A stretch of DNA of 64,000 bases from Burkholderiaceae bacterium (GTDB lineage: Bacteria > Pseudomonadota > Gammaproteobacteria > Burkholderiales > Burkholderiaceae_F): positions 1-64,000 of the forward strand of contig JAFAIM010000007.1 of NCBI GenBank assembly GCA_019236735.1, written 5' to 3'. Position numbers and translations under genes: made by a program. Below, piece by piece: positions 6,736 through 16,420 of the stretch; position 1 is the stretch's first letter; the number at the start of each line of letters is the position of its first letter. The notes under the pieces were generated by a model, which searched no databases, was not told the DNA's origin, and worked only from the letters and a program-made list of their open reading frames with translations.

Positions 6736-7404
6736 CGGAGGAACCGCCACCGCCGCCTCGCTACCGAGCTGCAGCCGTGTCACGGACACGGGCGGCTGCC
6801 ATGCCTGATGCGTCGTTAACACGACTGCGCCGCCCTTGCCGATGTGCCGCTCGATCAGCCGGTTCAAAATCTCCACTCCGCGCCAATCCAGCGCGGTAAA
6901 CGGCTCATCCAGGATCCAGACACGCGCCGCCGGTGCCAGTGTCAAGCGCGCCAGCGCGATTCGACGCTTCTGCCCTTGCGACAGCTGTGCGGCCCGCCAG
7001 TGTGCGAACCGATCGATCGCCAGCAGCTCGAGCGCTTGTCCAATCGTCTCGCCGCCCACGCCCAAGCCGGCGATCGCCGCCCAGGCGCGGAGGTTCTCGG
7101 CCGCCGTCAGATCGTCCTTCACGCCGTTCAGGTGCCCGACGTACACCAGATCGGCACCGTATTCGTCCCTGGCCTGGCGGATCTGCCGTCCACTCCAGCG
7201 AACCTCGCCCGCGGTCGGTTGCAGCAGCCCGCACAGGATCCGCAGCAGGCTGGTCTTGCCGGCGCCGTTGTCGCCGACGATGTGCATACACTGGCTCGCC
7301 TGAACCCGGAACGAGAGAGCCTCGAACAGGCGCCGGTGGCCGCGCTCGCACTGCAGGTCGATCGCCTCCAGCAGGACGCTGCCCGGCGACGCGGGACCAT
7401 TCAT
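6730..7404 (-). CDS. ccmA: Haem exporter ATPase CcmA
   Basis: ATP-binding subunit of the CcmAB transporter on the inner face of the membrane. The 224-residue protein has the Walker A GDNGAGKTS, the ABC signature LSQGQKRR and the Walker B VWILDEPFTALD, with the switch histidine in VVLTTHQ. Length fits CcmA (about 205-225). Its ATG overlaps the ispF stop as ATGA, so the ccm genes are co-translated with the isoprenoid genes upstream. Confidence 0.96.
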   Translation of the reverse strand: MNGPASPGSVLLEAIDLQCERGHRRLFEALSFRVQASQCMHIVGDNGAGKTSLLRILCGLLQPTAGEVRWSGRQIRQARDEYGADLVYVGHLNGVKDDLTAAENLRAWAAIAGLGVGGETIGQALELLAIDRFAHWRAAQLSQGQKRRIALARLTLAPAARVWILDEPFTALDWRGVEILNRLIERHIGKGGAVVLTTHQAWQPPVSVTRLQLGSEAAVAVPPG

Positions 7405-7886
7405 GCGGCGAGCAGCAGAACGACCGCGGTTGCCATGACAGCTTCGCCCCGTCCCACGAAACCCAGCCGCTCAGTGGACTTTCCCTTGACGCCGACACTG
7501 GACGGTTCGACATGCAGCAGCGTGGCAATCGAGGCCCGTATCGAGTCGGCGTACGGCGCGATGCGCGGCTCCTGCGCGATCACAACGCAATCGATGTTCC
7601 CGACTCGCCAGCCGGCCTGGCGCACGCGCGCAACGACATCCGATAGCAACATCCGGCTGTCCGCATCGCGATGGCGAGCATCGCTGTCCGGAAACAGCTG
7701 CCCGATATCGCCCAGCCCGGCCGCCCCCAGCAGCGCGTCGGCGATCGCGTGCAGCAAAACGTCAGCGTCCGAGTGCCCGAGCAGGCCCTGTGCGTGCTCG
7801 ATCTGCACGCCGCCGAGCAGCAGGCGCCGGCCAGGCACCAGCGGATGCACGTCGAATCCCTGTCCGATTCGAATGGTTCCTACCAT
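7401..7886 (-). CDS. ispF: 2-C-methyl-D-erythritol 2,4-cyclodiphosphate synthase IspF
   Basis: IspF cyclises CDP-methylerythritol phosphate to MEcPP in the non-mevalonate isoprenoid pathway. The 161-residue protein starts at ATG 7886 with IRIGQGFDVHPL, where Asp12 and His14 are zinc ligands. GHSDADVLLHAIADALLGAAGLGDIG and FPDSD are the usual motifs, and VGVKGKSTERLGFVGRGEA closes the active site at the subunit interface. Length is normal for the trimer. It overlaps the end of ispD by 7 bp and the start of ccmA by 4 bp. Confidence 0.97.
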   Translation of the reverse strand: MVGTIRIGQGFDVHPLVPGRRLLLGGVQIEHAQGLLGHSDADVLLHAIADALLGAAGLGDIGQLFPDSDARHRDADSRMLLSDVVARVRQAGWRVGNIDCVVIAQEPRIAPYADSIRASIATLLHVEPSSVGVKGKSTERLGFVGRGEAVMATAVVLLLAA

Positions 7887-8572
7887 CGCCCACCTGCACG
7901 CAGTATCGCTTCGGCCACAGGCCAATCGGACGGGGTCGTCAGCTTCGGATTGGCATCGATCGAGTCGACCAGGCGCGGTCGCAATCCGAGCCGCTCCACG
8001 GCGCTCGACTCGTCCGTGACGCTTGTCAGATCCTGACAATCCTCCAGCGCGCGCAGCAGGATACCGAAAGGAAACAGTTGTGGCGTTTGCGCCCGCCAGA
8101 GCTCCGCGCGATCGACGGTTGCAGTCACCATCCGGCCCTCGGCTCGCTTCAAGGTGTCGGAAAGCGGTGCCGCCAGCAATCCTCCCGCCTCATCCGCACC
8201 GGCCGCGTCGATCAGCGCAGCAAGGTCCCGTGGCGACAGGCAAGGCCGCGCTGCATCGTGCACCAGCACGCGATCGTTGTCGCGCGCTTCCGAAGCAAGC
8301 GCACGCAAGCCGTTTCGCACGCTCTCGCCGCGGGACGCGCCACCGACCCGCGCAGCCCGCACGGTCGGCGGAAACGCCAGCGCCAAGTAGTGCCGGTCCT
8401 GCGGCGCAACCACCACCAGGACAGAACCGACTCGCACATCCGACATCAGTGCTGCGATGGAATGCTCGAGCAGGGCGCGCGACCCCAATCGCAAGTACTG
8501 TTTCGGAACATCGGTGCCCATTCGGGAACCGTATCCGGCTGCTGGGATCAGACCGAAAAAGCGGATCGCCAC
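7880..8572 (-). CDS. ispD: 2-C-methyl-D-erythritol 4-phosphate cytidylyltransferase IspD
   Basis: IspD makes CDP-methylerythritol from MEP and CTP. The 230-residue product opens with the nucleotide-binding loop FGLIPAAGYGSRMG then PKQYL, has VLVHDAARPCLS and the DTLKRAE segment, all diagnostic. GTG 8572 is chosen because the next ATG would cut into the Gly-rich loop, and anything upstream adds sequence the family lacks. It is the first gene of the ispD-ispF-ccm run and is divergent from mfd across 111 bp. Confidence 0.96.
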   Translation of the reverse strand: MAIRFFGLIPAAGYGSRMGTDVPKQYLRLGSRALLEHSIAALMSDVRVGSVLVVVAPQDRHYLALAFPPTVRAARVGGASRGESVRNGLRALASEARDNDRVLVHDAARPCLSPRDLAALIDAAGADEAGGLLAAPLSDTLKRAEGRMVTATVDRAELWRAQTPQLFPFGILLRALEDCQDLTSVTDESSAVERLGLRPRLVDSIDANPKLTTPSDWPVAEAILRAGGRW

Positions 8573-8683
8573 GGATGGATAGGGACGCGGTGTTATCGTG
8601 CGTTGCGTAGAGTCGGAGAGGCGGCCGCTTCGCCCGATGCGACGACCGAGGGCCGCGGCGTTCCGGACGGATTCTCGCATGCC

Positions 8684-11600
8684 ATGAACGAATGCATTTC
8701 GTCCCACGCTGCCAGCGCGGCCGAGGCCGGTCTGCCGGCGCTGAAGGTGGGCGAGCGATTCTCCATCGGCAGGCCGGCCGGTTCGGCCGATGCTTTGCTG
8801 CTCGCCCGGCTCGCCGTGCGCGAGCGCGAACAGCGACACGCGGTCGTCGTCGTATGCGCGGACGCACTGGACGTTCATCGGCTATCCGAGGAGTTGCCGT
8901 ACTTCGAGCCGTCGCTCGCCGTGCGTGCATTGCCGGACTGGGAAACGCTTCCATACGACATTTTGTCGCCTCACCCGGACCTGGTTTCCGAGCGGATCGA
9001 GACACTGTATCGGCTGATGACGCGCCAGCCGAGCCTGGAGGCGCCCGGCACGGATGTGCTGCTGGTAGCCGCCACCACGGCAATGCAGCGGCTGACGCCG
9101 CCGTCGTTCGTCGCCGCGCGCACATTTCGTCTGCGTCAGGGTGAGCGAATCGAAGTCGAGCAACTGCGCGGCCAGCTCGTTCTGGCCGGGTACCACGCAG
9201 TGTCGCAGGTGGTGGGGCCGGGAGAGTTCTCGATCCGCGGCGGCTTGATCGATTTCTACCCGACCGGATCGGCCCTGCCGCTGCGCCTCGATCTGCTCGA
9301 TGACGTGATCGAGACGATCCGCGCGTTCGATCCGGACAACCAGCGCAGCATCTATCCGGTTCCCGACGTGCGGCTTCTGCCGGGGCGGGAGTTCCCCTTC
9401 GACGAACCCGCGCGCACCGCCTTCCGCGGACGGTGGCGCGACGCGTTCGAGGGTGACCCGGCGCGTGCGCCGCTGTATCGCGACGTCGGCAACGGCATCG
9501 CCTCGCCCGGAATCGAGTACTACTTGCCTCTGTTTTTCGAACAGACCTCCACGCTGACCGATTACCTGCCGGCGGACACGCGCGTCGTGCTGCACGGCCC
9601 GGTGGAAGCGTCGGCACGGCGCTTCTGGAACGAGACCAGCGAGCGCTACGCGTTCCTTTCGCGCGACTCGCAGCGCCCCTGCCTGCCGCCGGCGAGCCTG
9701 TACCTGCCGGTCGAGGAGTTGTTCCTGCAGTTCAAGCCGCTCGCGCGTCTGGCGCTCGCCGAATCGGCACACCCCGATTTCGAGGCGCTGCCGCCGCTGG
9801 CAGTCGACCGCAAGAATGCCGACCCGCTGCAGCGGCTGCGGCTGTGGTGCGAGGCGTTTCCCGGCCGGTTGCTGATCGCAGCCGATTCGGCCGGACGCCG
9901 CGACACGATCTCGCAGCTGCTGTCCGAGTCGAATCTGGCGTTCGCGCAGTGCGAGACCTTCGAGCAGTTCCTCGCTGCCGGTGACCGCTTGCTGCTCGGC
10001 ACCGCACCCCTGCACCAGGGATTCGCCTCGCCGACGGCTGGCATCGCGCTGGTGACCGAGGCCGAGCTCTACGCGGCGAGCCCGCGCCGCCAGCGTCGCA
10101 CACAGCGCGACCGCACGACCAACATCGACGCGGTGGTGCGCGACCTGGCCGAGCTGCGCCCGGGTGATCCGGTCGTGCACGTAGAGCACGGGATTGGACG
10201 CTACCTTGGGCTGGAGGCGCTCGACCTTGGCGAGGGGCCGACCGAATTTCTGCACCTGCAGTACGCCAGCGACGCCAAACTGTACGTACCGGTTGCTCAG
10301 CTGCACCTGATCGGCCGCTACATCGGCGCCGATCCCGACGCCGCCCCATTGCATGCGCTGGGCGCCGGCGACTGGGACCGAGCGCGGCGCCGAGCCGCCC
10401 GGCAGGTGCGCGATACCGCCGCTGAGCTGCTGAACCTGTACGCGACGCGGGCCGCGCGCAAAGGCCACGCGTTCCAGTTTTCCGAACGCGACTACGAAGC
10501 GTTTGCCGATGGTTTCGCGTTCGACGAAACACCCGACCAGCGTGCTGCCATCGAGGCGGTACTGAAAGACATGCGCGCGAGTTTCCCGATGGATCGGCTG
10601 GTGTGCGGCGATGTCGGCTTCGGCAAGACCGAGGTCGCTCTGCGCGCGGCGTTCGCAGCGGTCGCAGGCAGCCGCCAGGTAGCCGTGCTGTGCCCGACCA
10701 CACTGCTGGCCGAACAACACGTCCAGACATTCCGAGACCGCTTCTCGCAGTGGCCGGTGCAGATCGGGGAGCTGTCGCGCTTCCGTTCGGCGCGGGAAGT
10801 TGCACACATCCTGGAGGGGCTCGCCAACGGCAACACCGATATCGCGATCGGCACGCACAAGCTGCTTTCGCCCGAGGTGCAGTTCGCGCGACTGGGGTTG
10901 GTGATCATCGACGAGGAGCACCGCTTCGGCGTGCGGCAGAAGGAACGGCTGAAGGCGCTTCGCGCCGAGGTCGACGTGTTGACTCTTACGGCCACGCCGA
11001 TCCCGCGCACGCTGGCCTTGTCGCTCGAGGGGATCCGCGACTTTTCCGTGATCGCGACGGCTCCGCAGCGGCGCCTGGCGATCAAGACCTTCGTTTGCCC
11101 GGAAAGCGGCGCGCTGATCCGCGAGGCGTGCCTGCGCGAACTCAAGCGCGGCGGCCAGATCTACTTCCTGCACAACACCGTCGAGACGATCGAGCAGCGC
11201 CACCGCCTGTTGAGCGAGCTGGTGCCGGAGGCGCGCATCCGCGTGGCGCACGGTCAGTTGCCCGAACGCGAGCTCGAACAGGCGATGCGGGATTTTTACC
11301 AGCAACGCTTCAATTTGCTCTTGTGCACGACGATCATTGAGACCGGGATCGACGTGCCGACCGCCAATACGATCCTGATCCACCGCGCTGACCGATTCGG
11401 GCTGGCGCAGCTGCACCAGCTGCGCGGCCGGGTCGGCCGCTCGCACCATCAGGCGTATGCGTATCTGATGGTGCCGTCGGAGGACGGACTGACCCGCAGC
11501 GCCGAGAAGCGCCTGGAGGCGATCCAGAGCCTGGAGGAGCTCGGCAGCGGCTTTTACCTGGCGATGCACGACCTGGAGATCCGAGGCGCGGGTGAGGTGC

Positions 11601-12154
11601 TGGGAGAGTCCCAGTCCGGCAACCTGCAGGAGGTTGGCTTCGATTTGTACACTCAGATGCTGAACGCTGCGGTGCGCTCGTTGCGCAACGGGCGCGAGCC
11701 GGAGCTGCTGCAGCCGCTGGCCGCAGTGACCGAGATCAATTTGCACACCCCGGCTCTGCTGCCGGCCGACTACGTCGCCGATGTGCAGCAACGGCTGTCG
11801 CTGTACAAGAAGCTCGCCTCCTGCCAGGACGAGGACAGCCTGGTGGCGCTGCGCGAGGAGCTGGTCGACCGTTTCGGCCGGCTGCCGCCGGCGGCACGCG
11901 CTCTGCTGGAGACGCACCGGCTGCGCTTGGCGGCCGAGAAGCTTGGCGTGCGAAAGATCGAAGCTTCGGGCGACTGGATCGGGCTGCAGTTTTCCGGCGA
12001 CACTCCGGTCGACCCGGCACGCGTGATCCAGCTGATGCAGCAGGACAAACGCCTGCGCCTGACCGCCCCCGACCGGCTGCGGCTGAACGCGGCGGTTCCC
12101 CAGGTCGAGAATCGGTTGCACGAGCTGCATCGCTTGCTGAAGGAACTGGCGTGA
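8684..12154 (+). CDS. mfd: Transcription-repair coupling factor Mfd
   Basis: Mfd removes RNA polymerase stalled at lesions and recruits UvrA. The 1156-residue protein has an N-terminal UvrB-like module (LPDWETLPYDILSPHPD), a polymerase-interacting domain around residues 480-560 (GDPVVHVEHGIGRYLGLE), an RecG-like translocase with Walker A GDVGFGKTE (about 642-650), DEEH box, TATPIPRT and RGRVGRSHHQAYAY, and the C-terminal TRCF domain with LPADYV. Length is typical. Start is ATG 8684, just before the conserved region; the stop overlaps the serB start (GTGA). Confidence 0.97.
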   Translation: MNECISSHAASAAEAGLPALKVGERFSIGRPAGSADALLLARLAVREREQRHAVVVVCADALDVHRLSEELPYFEPSLAVRALPDWETLPYDILSPHPDLVSERIETLYRLMTRQPSLEAPGTDVLLVAATTAMQRLTPPSFVAARTFRLRQGERIEVEQLRGQLVLAGYHAVSQVVGPGEFSIRGGLIDFYPTGSALPLRLDLLDDVIETIRAFDPDNQRSIYPVPDVRLLPGREFPFDEPARTAFRGRWRDAFEGDPARAPLYRDVGNGIASPGIEYYLPLFFEQTSTLTDYLPADTRVVLHGPVEASARRFWNETSERYAFLSRDSQRPCLPPASLYLPVEELFLQFKPLARLALAESAHPDFEALPPLAVDRKNADPLQRLRLWCEAFPGRLLIAADSAGRRDTISQLLSESNLAFAQCETFEQFLAAGDRLLLGTAPLHQGFASPTAGIALVTEAELYAASPRRQRRTQRDRTTNIDAVVRDLAELRPGDPVVHVEHGIGRYLGLEALDLGEGPTEFLHLQYASDAKLYVPVAQLHLIGRYIGADPDAAPLHALGAGDWDRARRRAARQVRDTAAELLNLYATRAARKGHAFQFSERDYEAFADGFAFDETPDQRAAIEAVLKDMRASFPMDRLVCGDVGFGKTEVALRAAFAAVAGSRQVAVLCPTTLLAEQHVQTFRDRFSQWPVQIGELSRFRSAREVAHILEGLANGNTDIAIGTHKLLSPEVQFARLGLVIIDEEHRFGVRQKERLKALRAEVDVLTLTATPIPRTLALSLEGIRDFSVIATAPQRRLAIKTFVCPESGALIREACLRELKRGGQIYFLHNTVETIEQRHRLLSELVPEARIRVAHGQLPERELEQAMRDFYQQRFNLLLCTTIIETGIDVPTANTILIHRADRFGLAQLHQLRGRVGRSHHQAYAYLMVPSEDGLTRSAEKRLEAIQSLEELGSGFYLAMHDLEIRGAGEVLGESQSGNLQEVGFDLYTQMLNAAVRSLRNGREPELLQPLAAVTEINLHTPALLPADYVADVQQRLSLYKKLASCQDEDSLVALREELVDRFGRLPPAARALLETHRLRLAAEKLGVRKIEASGDWIGLQFSGDTPVDPARVIQLMQQDKRLRLTAPDRLRLNAAVPQVENRLHELHRLLKELA

Positions 12155-13071
12155 CGGGCGCGCCGGCGGATCTGGTCGTGCAGGGGCCAGATTTGTCGGC
12201 ACAAGCGATCGCCGCATTCCGCGACCGGTTTGCATCCGCGCCCTTGCGCAAGCGGGCCGCATCGGTGCGATTCGAAGCGGCCGGGCAGGATCCTCAAGCG
12301 GCCACGCACGCCGCGCAATTGGCCGAGCGGTGGCGATGCGATGCGACGCTCGTTGCGCCCGGCATCGCTCTGGCCGATTTCCGCGTACTGGCACTCGACA
12401 TGGATTCGACCTTGATCGGGGTCGAATGCATCGACGAGCTTGCAAAGCTCGCGGGGCGCGGCGCCGAAGTAACGGCAATCACCGAAGCGGCGATGCGAGG
12501 AGAGATTGCCGACTTTGCAACGAGCCTGCGGCGGCGCGTGGCCCTTCTCGCGGGAGCCGATGCCTCGCTGCTGGAGCGGGTCGCGCGCGAACGAATGCAA
12601 CTTTCGCCCGGCGGCGAGCGGCTGTTGCAAGCCGCCCGTCAGGCCGGCTTGCGCACGCTGCTCGTGACCGGCGGTTTCACGTTCTTCGCGCAGATGCTCC
12701 GCAGCCAGCTTCGGATCGACACCGTGTGCGCCAACGAGCTGCAAATCCGCGACGGGCGGCTCACCGGTGAGGTGCGCGCGCCGGCGCAAGACCCCCAATC
12801 GCTCGTCGATTCGCAAGGAAAGGCCCGCGCGCTGCTGCGGGCTTGTGCGGATGCGGGCTGTACGGCCGCGCAGGCGATCGCAATCGGCGACGGCGCCAAC
12901 GACCTGCCGATGCTCAGCCTCGCGGGGGTCGGTGTCGCCTACCGCGCCAAGCCGCTCGTGCGAAGCAGCGCGGCGTACCGGCTCGATTACAGCGGCCTGG
13001 ACGGGGTGCTGGAGTGGTTCCGTGCGCCTTCGGGCGCCCCCCTTCACCGGCGCGAGTTCCTGACTTCCTGA
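12151..13071 (+). CDS. serB: Phosphoserine phosphatase SerB
   Basis: SerB catalyses the last step of serine synthesis. The 306-residue HAD-family protein has motif I DMDSTLI (nucleophile Asp83, acid Asp85), motif II LLVTGGFTFF, a conserved Lys in DSQGKARAL and motif III IGDGANDLPML. The roughly 80 residues before motif I correspond to the N-terminal regulatory-like extension seen in other SerB proteins. It starts at GTG 12151 inside the mfd stop codon, indicating coupled translation. The stop lies within an 8-bp triple repeat. Confidence 0.95.
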   Translation: MTGAPADLVVQGPDLSAQAIAAFRDRFASAPLRKRAASVRFEAAGQDPQAATHAAQLAERWRCDATLVAPGIALADFRVLALDMDSTLIGVECIDELAKLAGRGAEVTAITEAAMRGEIADFATSLRRRVALLAGADASLLERVARERMQLSPGGERLLQAARQAGLRTLLVTGGFTFFAQMLRSQLRIDTVCANELQIRDGRLTGEVRAPAQDPQSLVDSQGKARALLRACADAGCTAAQAIAIGDGANDLPMLSLAGVGVAYRAKPLVRSSAAYRLDYSGLDGVLEWFRAPSGAPLHRREFLTS

Positions 13072-13080
13072 CTTCCTGAC
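13057..13080 (+). repeat. Triple 8-bp repeat TTCCTGAC at the serB stop
   Basis: Three perfect tandem units (13057-13064, 13065-13072, 13073-13080). Because the unit is 8 bp, its three TGA triplets fall in three different frames; the middle one is the serB stop. Confidence 0.85.
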
Positions 13081-13241
13081 AAGAGCTGTTTACATTGCCA
13101 AAGCCCAAGCGCGCGGGCGGGCCGGGTTCAACGCGCTATTTGGCCGACCGTGCGTAACGCACGTTGGGCATCATCCGTGACACGCGGCGCGTTTCGGACG
13201 ACCCTTCTGCGCCAAACCTTAAGGAAGCGTCAGGACGAACA

Positions 13242-13745
13242 ATGAGCACCGTAGCCAATGTCCGCCGCAAATCGTTGGGCTTTACGCTCGTCGAGCTGAT
13301 CATCGTGATCCTGATCATCGGCATCCTCTCGGCGCTGGCACTGCCGCGCTTCATCAACATGGGTGCCGATGCCCGTACCGCGAAGGCGCAGGCAATCCTG
13401 GGCGCGACGCGCTCCGCGTCGCAGGTCGTGCGGGCCGCCTCGCTGGTACGCAGCCAGACCGGGGCGACCGGCTCGGTCACGGTCGATGGTGTGTCGATCA
13501 ACACCGTCTATGGCTACCCGGCAGCGACGCAGACCGGCAATGGGGCCGGTGGGATCGTCGATGCCTCGGGACTTGACACATCGGCCAACAACAACGACGC
13601 GATCACTCTCACCGGCGGCGGTGCGAGCGCGCTCGTGATCCAGGTGAACGGATCGGCTACACCCGCTAGCTGCTCGGTGTCCTACACCGCGCCGACAGTG
13701 GCCGACTCGGAGCCGATCATCTCGATGACCACCTCCGGGTGCTGA
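13242..13745 (+). CDS. Type IV pilin-like protein (MSHA/PilA-type)
   Basis: A 167-residue prepilin. The leader ends KSLG and is followed by FTLVELIIVILIIGILSALALP, the class III signal cut by PilD before Phe, with Glu5 of the mature chain present. The C-terminal half is Ala/Thr/Gly-rich with only two cysteines (PASCSVSY and TSGC) forming a likely C-terminal disulphide loop, as in pseudopilin- or MSHA-type subunits. GGA sits six bases before ATG 13242. It stands alone between serB and bktB, well away from the minor pilin operon at 51.9-59.7 kb. Whether it is the major pilin is unknown. Confidence 0.85.
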   Translation: MSTVANVRRKSLGFTLVELIIVILIIGILSALALPRFINMGADARTAKAQAILGATRSASQVVRAASLVRSQTGATGSVTVDGVSINTVYGYPAATQTGNGAGGIVDASGLDTSANNNDAITLTGGGASALVIQVNGSATPASCSVSYTAPTVADSEPIISMTTSGC

Positions 13746-13804
13746 TGCTGATTTAGCCTCGTGCTTGACCCGACGCTGCGGCGCCGCGGAGGCCTCGATT
13801 CCTC

Positions 13805-14992
13805 CTACGTCGCGATGCGTTCGAAGATCGCAGCGATTCCCTGGCCGCCGCCGATGCACATCGTCACCAGCGCATAGCGGCCTTCGATCCGCTCCAGCTC
13901 GTACAGCGCTTTGATCGCGATAATGGCTCCGGTGGCGCCGATCGGGTGGCCGAGCGAGATGCCGCTGCCGTTCGGGTTGACCTTGGCCGGATCGGCGCCG
14001 AGCTCGCGGGTGACTGCGCAGGCTTGCGCCGCGAACGCCTCGTTGGCCTCGATCACATCCATTTGCGCCAGCGTCAGACCTGCGCGTTGCAGCGCGATGC
14101 GCGAAGCGGGAACCGGGCCGATTCCCATGATCTTCGGGTCCACACCCGCATGTCCGTACGAGACCAGGCGCGCGAGAGGCTTGACCCCGCGGCGGCGCGC
14201 GACCTCGCGCTCCATCAGCACAACTGCTCCGGCTGCATCATTGATTCCGGACGAATTGCCGGCGGTGACGGTTCCGTTTTCCTTCGCGAACACCGGCTTC
14301 AATTTGCCCAGGTCCTCGAGGCTCACGTCGCGCCGGGCGTGCTCGTCCGTATCGAACGACACCGTGCCCTTCTTACCGCGCGTCTCGACCGGAACGATCT
14401 GAGCTTTGAAGCGCCCCTCGTCGATTGCCCGGATCGCGCGACGGTGACTTTCCAGTGCAAGCTGATCCTGCTGCGCACGGCTGATGCCGAACTGCGTCGC
14501 AACGTTCTCGGCGGTCACTCCCATGTGGATCGAGTGAAACGGATCGTGCAGCGCCGCCACCATCATGTCGATCACTTTGGCGTCGCCCATCCGCTGCCCC
14601 CAGCGCGCCGCCGGCAAAGCGTACGGGGCGCGCGACATGCATTCGGCACCGGCGCCGATTGCGATGTCGGTATCGCCCAGCAAGATCGTTTGCGCGGCGG
14701 AGACAATGGCTTGCAACCCGCTGCCACACAGGCGGTTGAGCGTCAAACAAGGCGTCGCGTGCGGAACTCCGCCCTCGACCGCTGCCACGCGCGCCAGATA
14801 CATGTCGCGCGGCTCGGTGTGCACCACGTTGCCGAATACGACGTGCCCGACGTCGGCGCCCGCAACCGCAGCCCTGGAAAGCGCCTCGCGAACCACGGTC
14901 GCGCCAAGTTGCGCGGGCGGCAAATCCTTCAAGCTGCCGCCGAACGTTCCAATGGCGGTGCGCGCACCGCTTGCCACAACGACTTCTCTCAT
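13805..14992 (-). CDS. bktB: Beta-ketothiolase BktB
   Basis: BktB-type thiolases condense acetyl-CoA with acetyl- or propionyl-CoA to give C4/C5 3-ketoacyl-CoA for PHA synthesis. The 395-residue protein reads REVVVASGARTAIGTFGGSL, has the acylated Cys89 in LNRLCGSGLQ, and the C-terminal base residues in GISLGHPIG and VTMCIGGGQG. Similarity to Cupriavidus BktB is strong (for example VVFGNVVHTEPRDMYL). ATG 14992 is chosen because GAGG precedes it by six bases; an in-frame ATG six codons upstream lacks this spacing. It follows rimO closely, in the same direction as the pha genes. Confidence 0.93.
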   Translation of the reverse strand: MREVVVASGARTAIGTFGGSLKDLPPAQLGATVVREALSRAAVAGADVGHVVFGNVVHTEPRDMYLARVAAVEGGVPHATPCLTLNRLCGSGLQAIVSAAQTILLGDTDIAIGAGAECMSRAPYALPAARWGQRMGDAKVIDMMVAALHDPFHSIHMGVTAENVATQFGISRAQQDQLALESHRRAIRAIDEGRFKAQIVPVETRGKKGTVSFDTDEHARRDVSLEDLGKLKPVFAKENGTVTAGNSSGINDAAGAVVLMEREVARRRGVKPLARLVSYGHAGVDPKIMGIGPVPASRIALQRAGLTLAQMDVIEANEAFAAQACAVTRELGADPAKVNPNGSGISLGHPIGATGAIIAIKALYELERIEGRYALVTMCIGGGQGIAAIFERIAT

Positions 14993-15010
14993 CTCCAACC
15001 TCGCTTCCAA

Positions 15011-16420
15011 CTAGCAGTTTGACGTGCTTGCAAGCACGAGCGCATCCAAATCGTGCTCGTCGCTCGCGACGATCTGCGCTTGGCAGAATTCGCCCGGCGG
15101 CAGTCGCCGGCCGGCGCGGACGCGTACCACGCCGTCGATCTCGGGAGCCTCGAAGCGCGTTCGGCCGATACCGCCTTCGGGCGTCGACTCGTCGATCAGC
15201 ACCTGTTCAACGCTGCGGACGCGCGCTCGCAGCCGCCCGAGCGAGACTTCGGCCTGGACTTGCATCAGCAGCGCCCTGCGCTCTTCCCGCACCGGTTCCG
15301 CAACCGGATCGGGCAGTTCGTTGGCGGCGGCTCCTTGCACCGGTGAGTATGCGAAACACCCGACACGGTCGAGCTGCGCCTCGCGCAGGAACTGCAGCAC
15401 GGTTTCGAATTCCTGTTCGGTCTCGCCCGGGAACCCGGTGATGAAGGTGCTGCGAATCGCCAGCTGGGGGCAGGCCGCGCGCCACGCGCGGATGCGGTCC
15501 AGATTGCTCTCCGCGCTGGCCGGCCGCTTCATCAGTCGCAAAATCCTGGGGTGCGCGTGCTGCAGCGGAACGTCCAGGTACGGCACCAGCCGCCCTTCCG
15601 CCATCAGCGCGACGAGTTCGTCGATGTGCGGATACGGGTAGACGTAATGCAGTCGCACCCAGGCGCCCAGTTTGGCCAGTTCGACCGCCAGGTTGCGGAT
15701 TCCGGTGCGGACCGGCCGGCCGTCGATGAAGTCGGTCCGGTTGCGCAAGTCCACCCCGTATGCACCGGTGTCCTGCGACACGATCAGCAGCTCGCGCACT
15801 CCTTGCTGCACCAGTCGCGCGGCCTCGCCCGCGACTTCGCTCATCGGGCGCGACACCAGTTTGCCGCGCATCGACGGAATCACGCAGAACGTGCAACTCT
15901 GGTTGCAGCCCTCGGCGATCTTCAGATACGCGTAATGGCGCGGCGTCAATTTGATGCCGGCAGGCGGAACCAGGTCGACGAAAGGCTCGTGAGGTCGCGG
16001 AAGGTGCCGGTGGACGACCTGCAGCACCTCGTTGAGCACCTCGGTGGTCGCTGCCGGTCCGGTGACATGCAGCACGCTCGGGTGGACCCGGCTGACCATC
16101 GATCGACCGTCGGAGTCGCGGCGGGCGCCGAGGCAGCCCGTGACGATCACCCGGCCGTTCTCTGAAATCGCCTCGCCAATCGCTTGCAGGGACTCCGCGA
16201 CCGCCGCGTCGATGAAACCGCAGGTGTTAACGATCACGAGGTCGGCATCGCGGTACGTGGGGCTGACCGCGTAGCCCTCCGCGCGCAACTGGGTCAGGAT
16301 GCGCTCGGAATCGACCAACGCCTTGGGACAGCCGAGCGAGACGAACCCGATCGCAGGCTGCTGAAAAACGACTGCGCGGGGCGGCTCAGCCGTTCTTCTT
16401 TTCTGTCGGGCCGCCAGCAC
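15011..16420 (-). CDS. rimO: Ribosomal protein S12 methylthiotransferase RimO
   Basis: RimO is a radical-SAM enzyme that methylthiolates the conserved aspartate of ribosomal protein S12. The 469-residue protein has the N-terminal UPF0004 domain ([15 protein letters not shown], with NTCGF and TGCLG supplying the auxiliary cluster cysteines), the radical-SAM CNQSCTFC motif (about residues 171-178) and a C-terminal TRAM domain. No ATG precedes the conserved start; GTG 16420 is the likeliest, which places the first 12 codons inside the end of phaR in another frame. It lies between bktB and phaR, an odd place for a translation gene. Confidence 0.94.
   Translation of the reverse strand: MLAARQKRRTAEPPRAVVFQQPAIGFVSLGCPKALVDSERILTQLRAEGYAVSPTYRDADLVIVNTCGFIDAAVAESLQAIGEAISENGRVIVTGCLGARRDSDGRSMVSRVHPSVLHVTGPAATTEVLNEVLQVVHRHLPRPHEPFVDLVPPAGIKLTPRHYAYLKIAEGCNQSCTFCVIPSMRGKLVSRPMSEVAGEAARLVQQGVRELLIVSQDTGAYGVDLRNRTDFIDGRPVRTGIRNLAVELAKLGAWVRLHYVYPYPHIDELVALMAEGRLVPYLDVPLQHAHPRILRLMKRPASAESNLDRIRAWRAACPQLAIRSTFITGFPGETEQEFETVLQFLREAQLDRVGCFAYSPVQGAAANELPDPVAEPVREERRALLMQVQAEVSLGRLRARVRSVEQVLIDESTPEGGIGRTRFEAPEIDGVVRVRAGRRLPPGEFCQAQIVASDEHDLDALVLASTSNC

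Noticed and set aside
8882-12478. A 1198-codon open frame on the minus strand opposite mfd and serB
   Set aside because: Its peptide has no recognisable motif and is Arg/Gln/His-rich, the usual mirror of a GC-rich gene; mfd on the other strand has full family motifs.
13072-13241. Sigma-54 promoter for the lone pilin gene
   Set aside because: TTGGCCGACCGTGCG looks like -24/-12 elements, but the GG-to-GC spacing is two bases short of the consensus.
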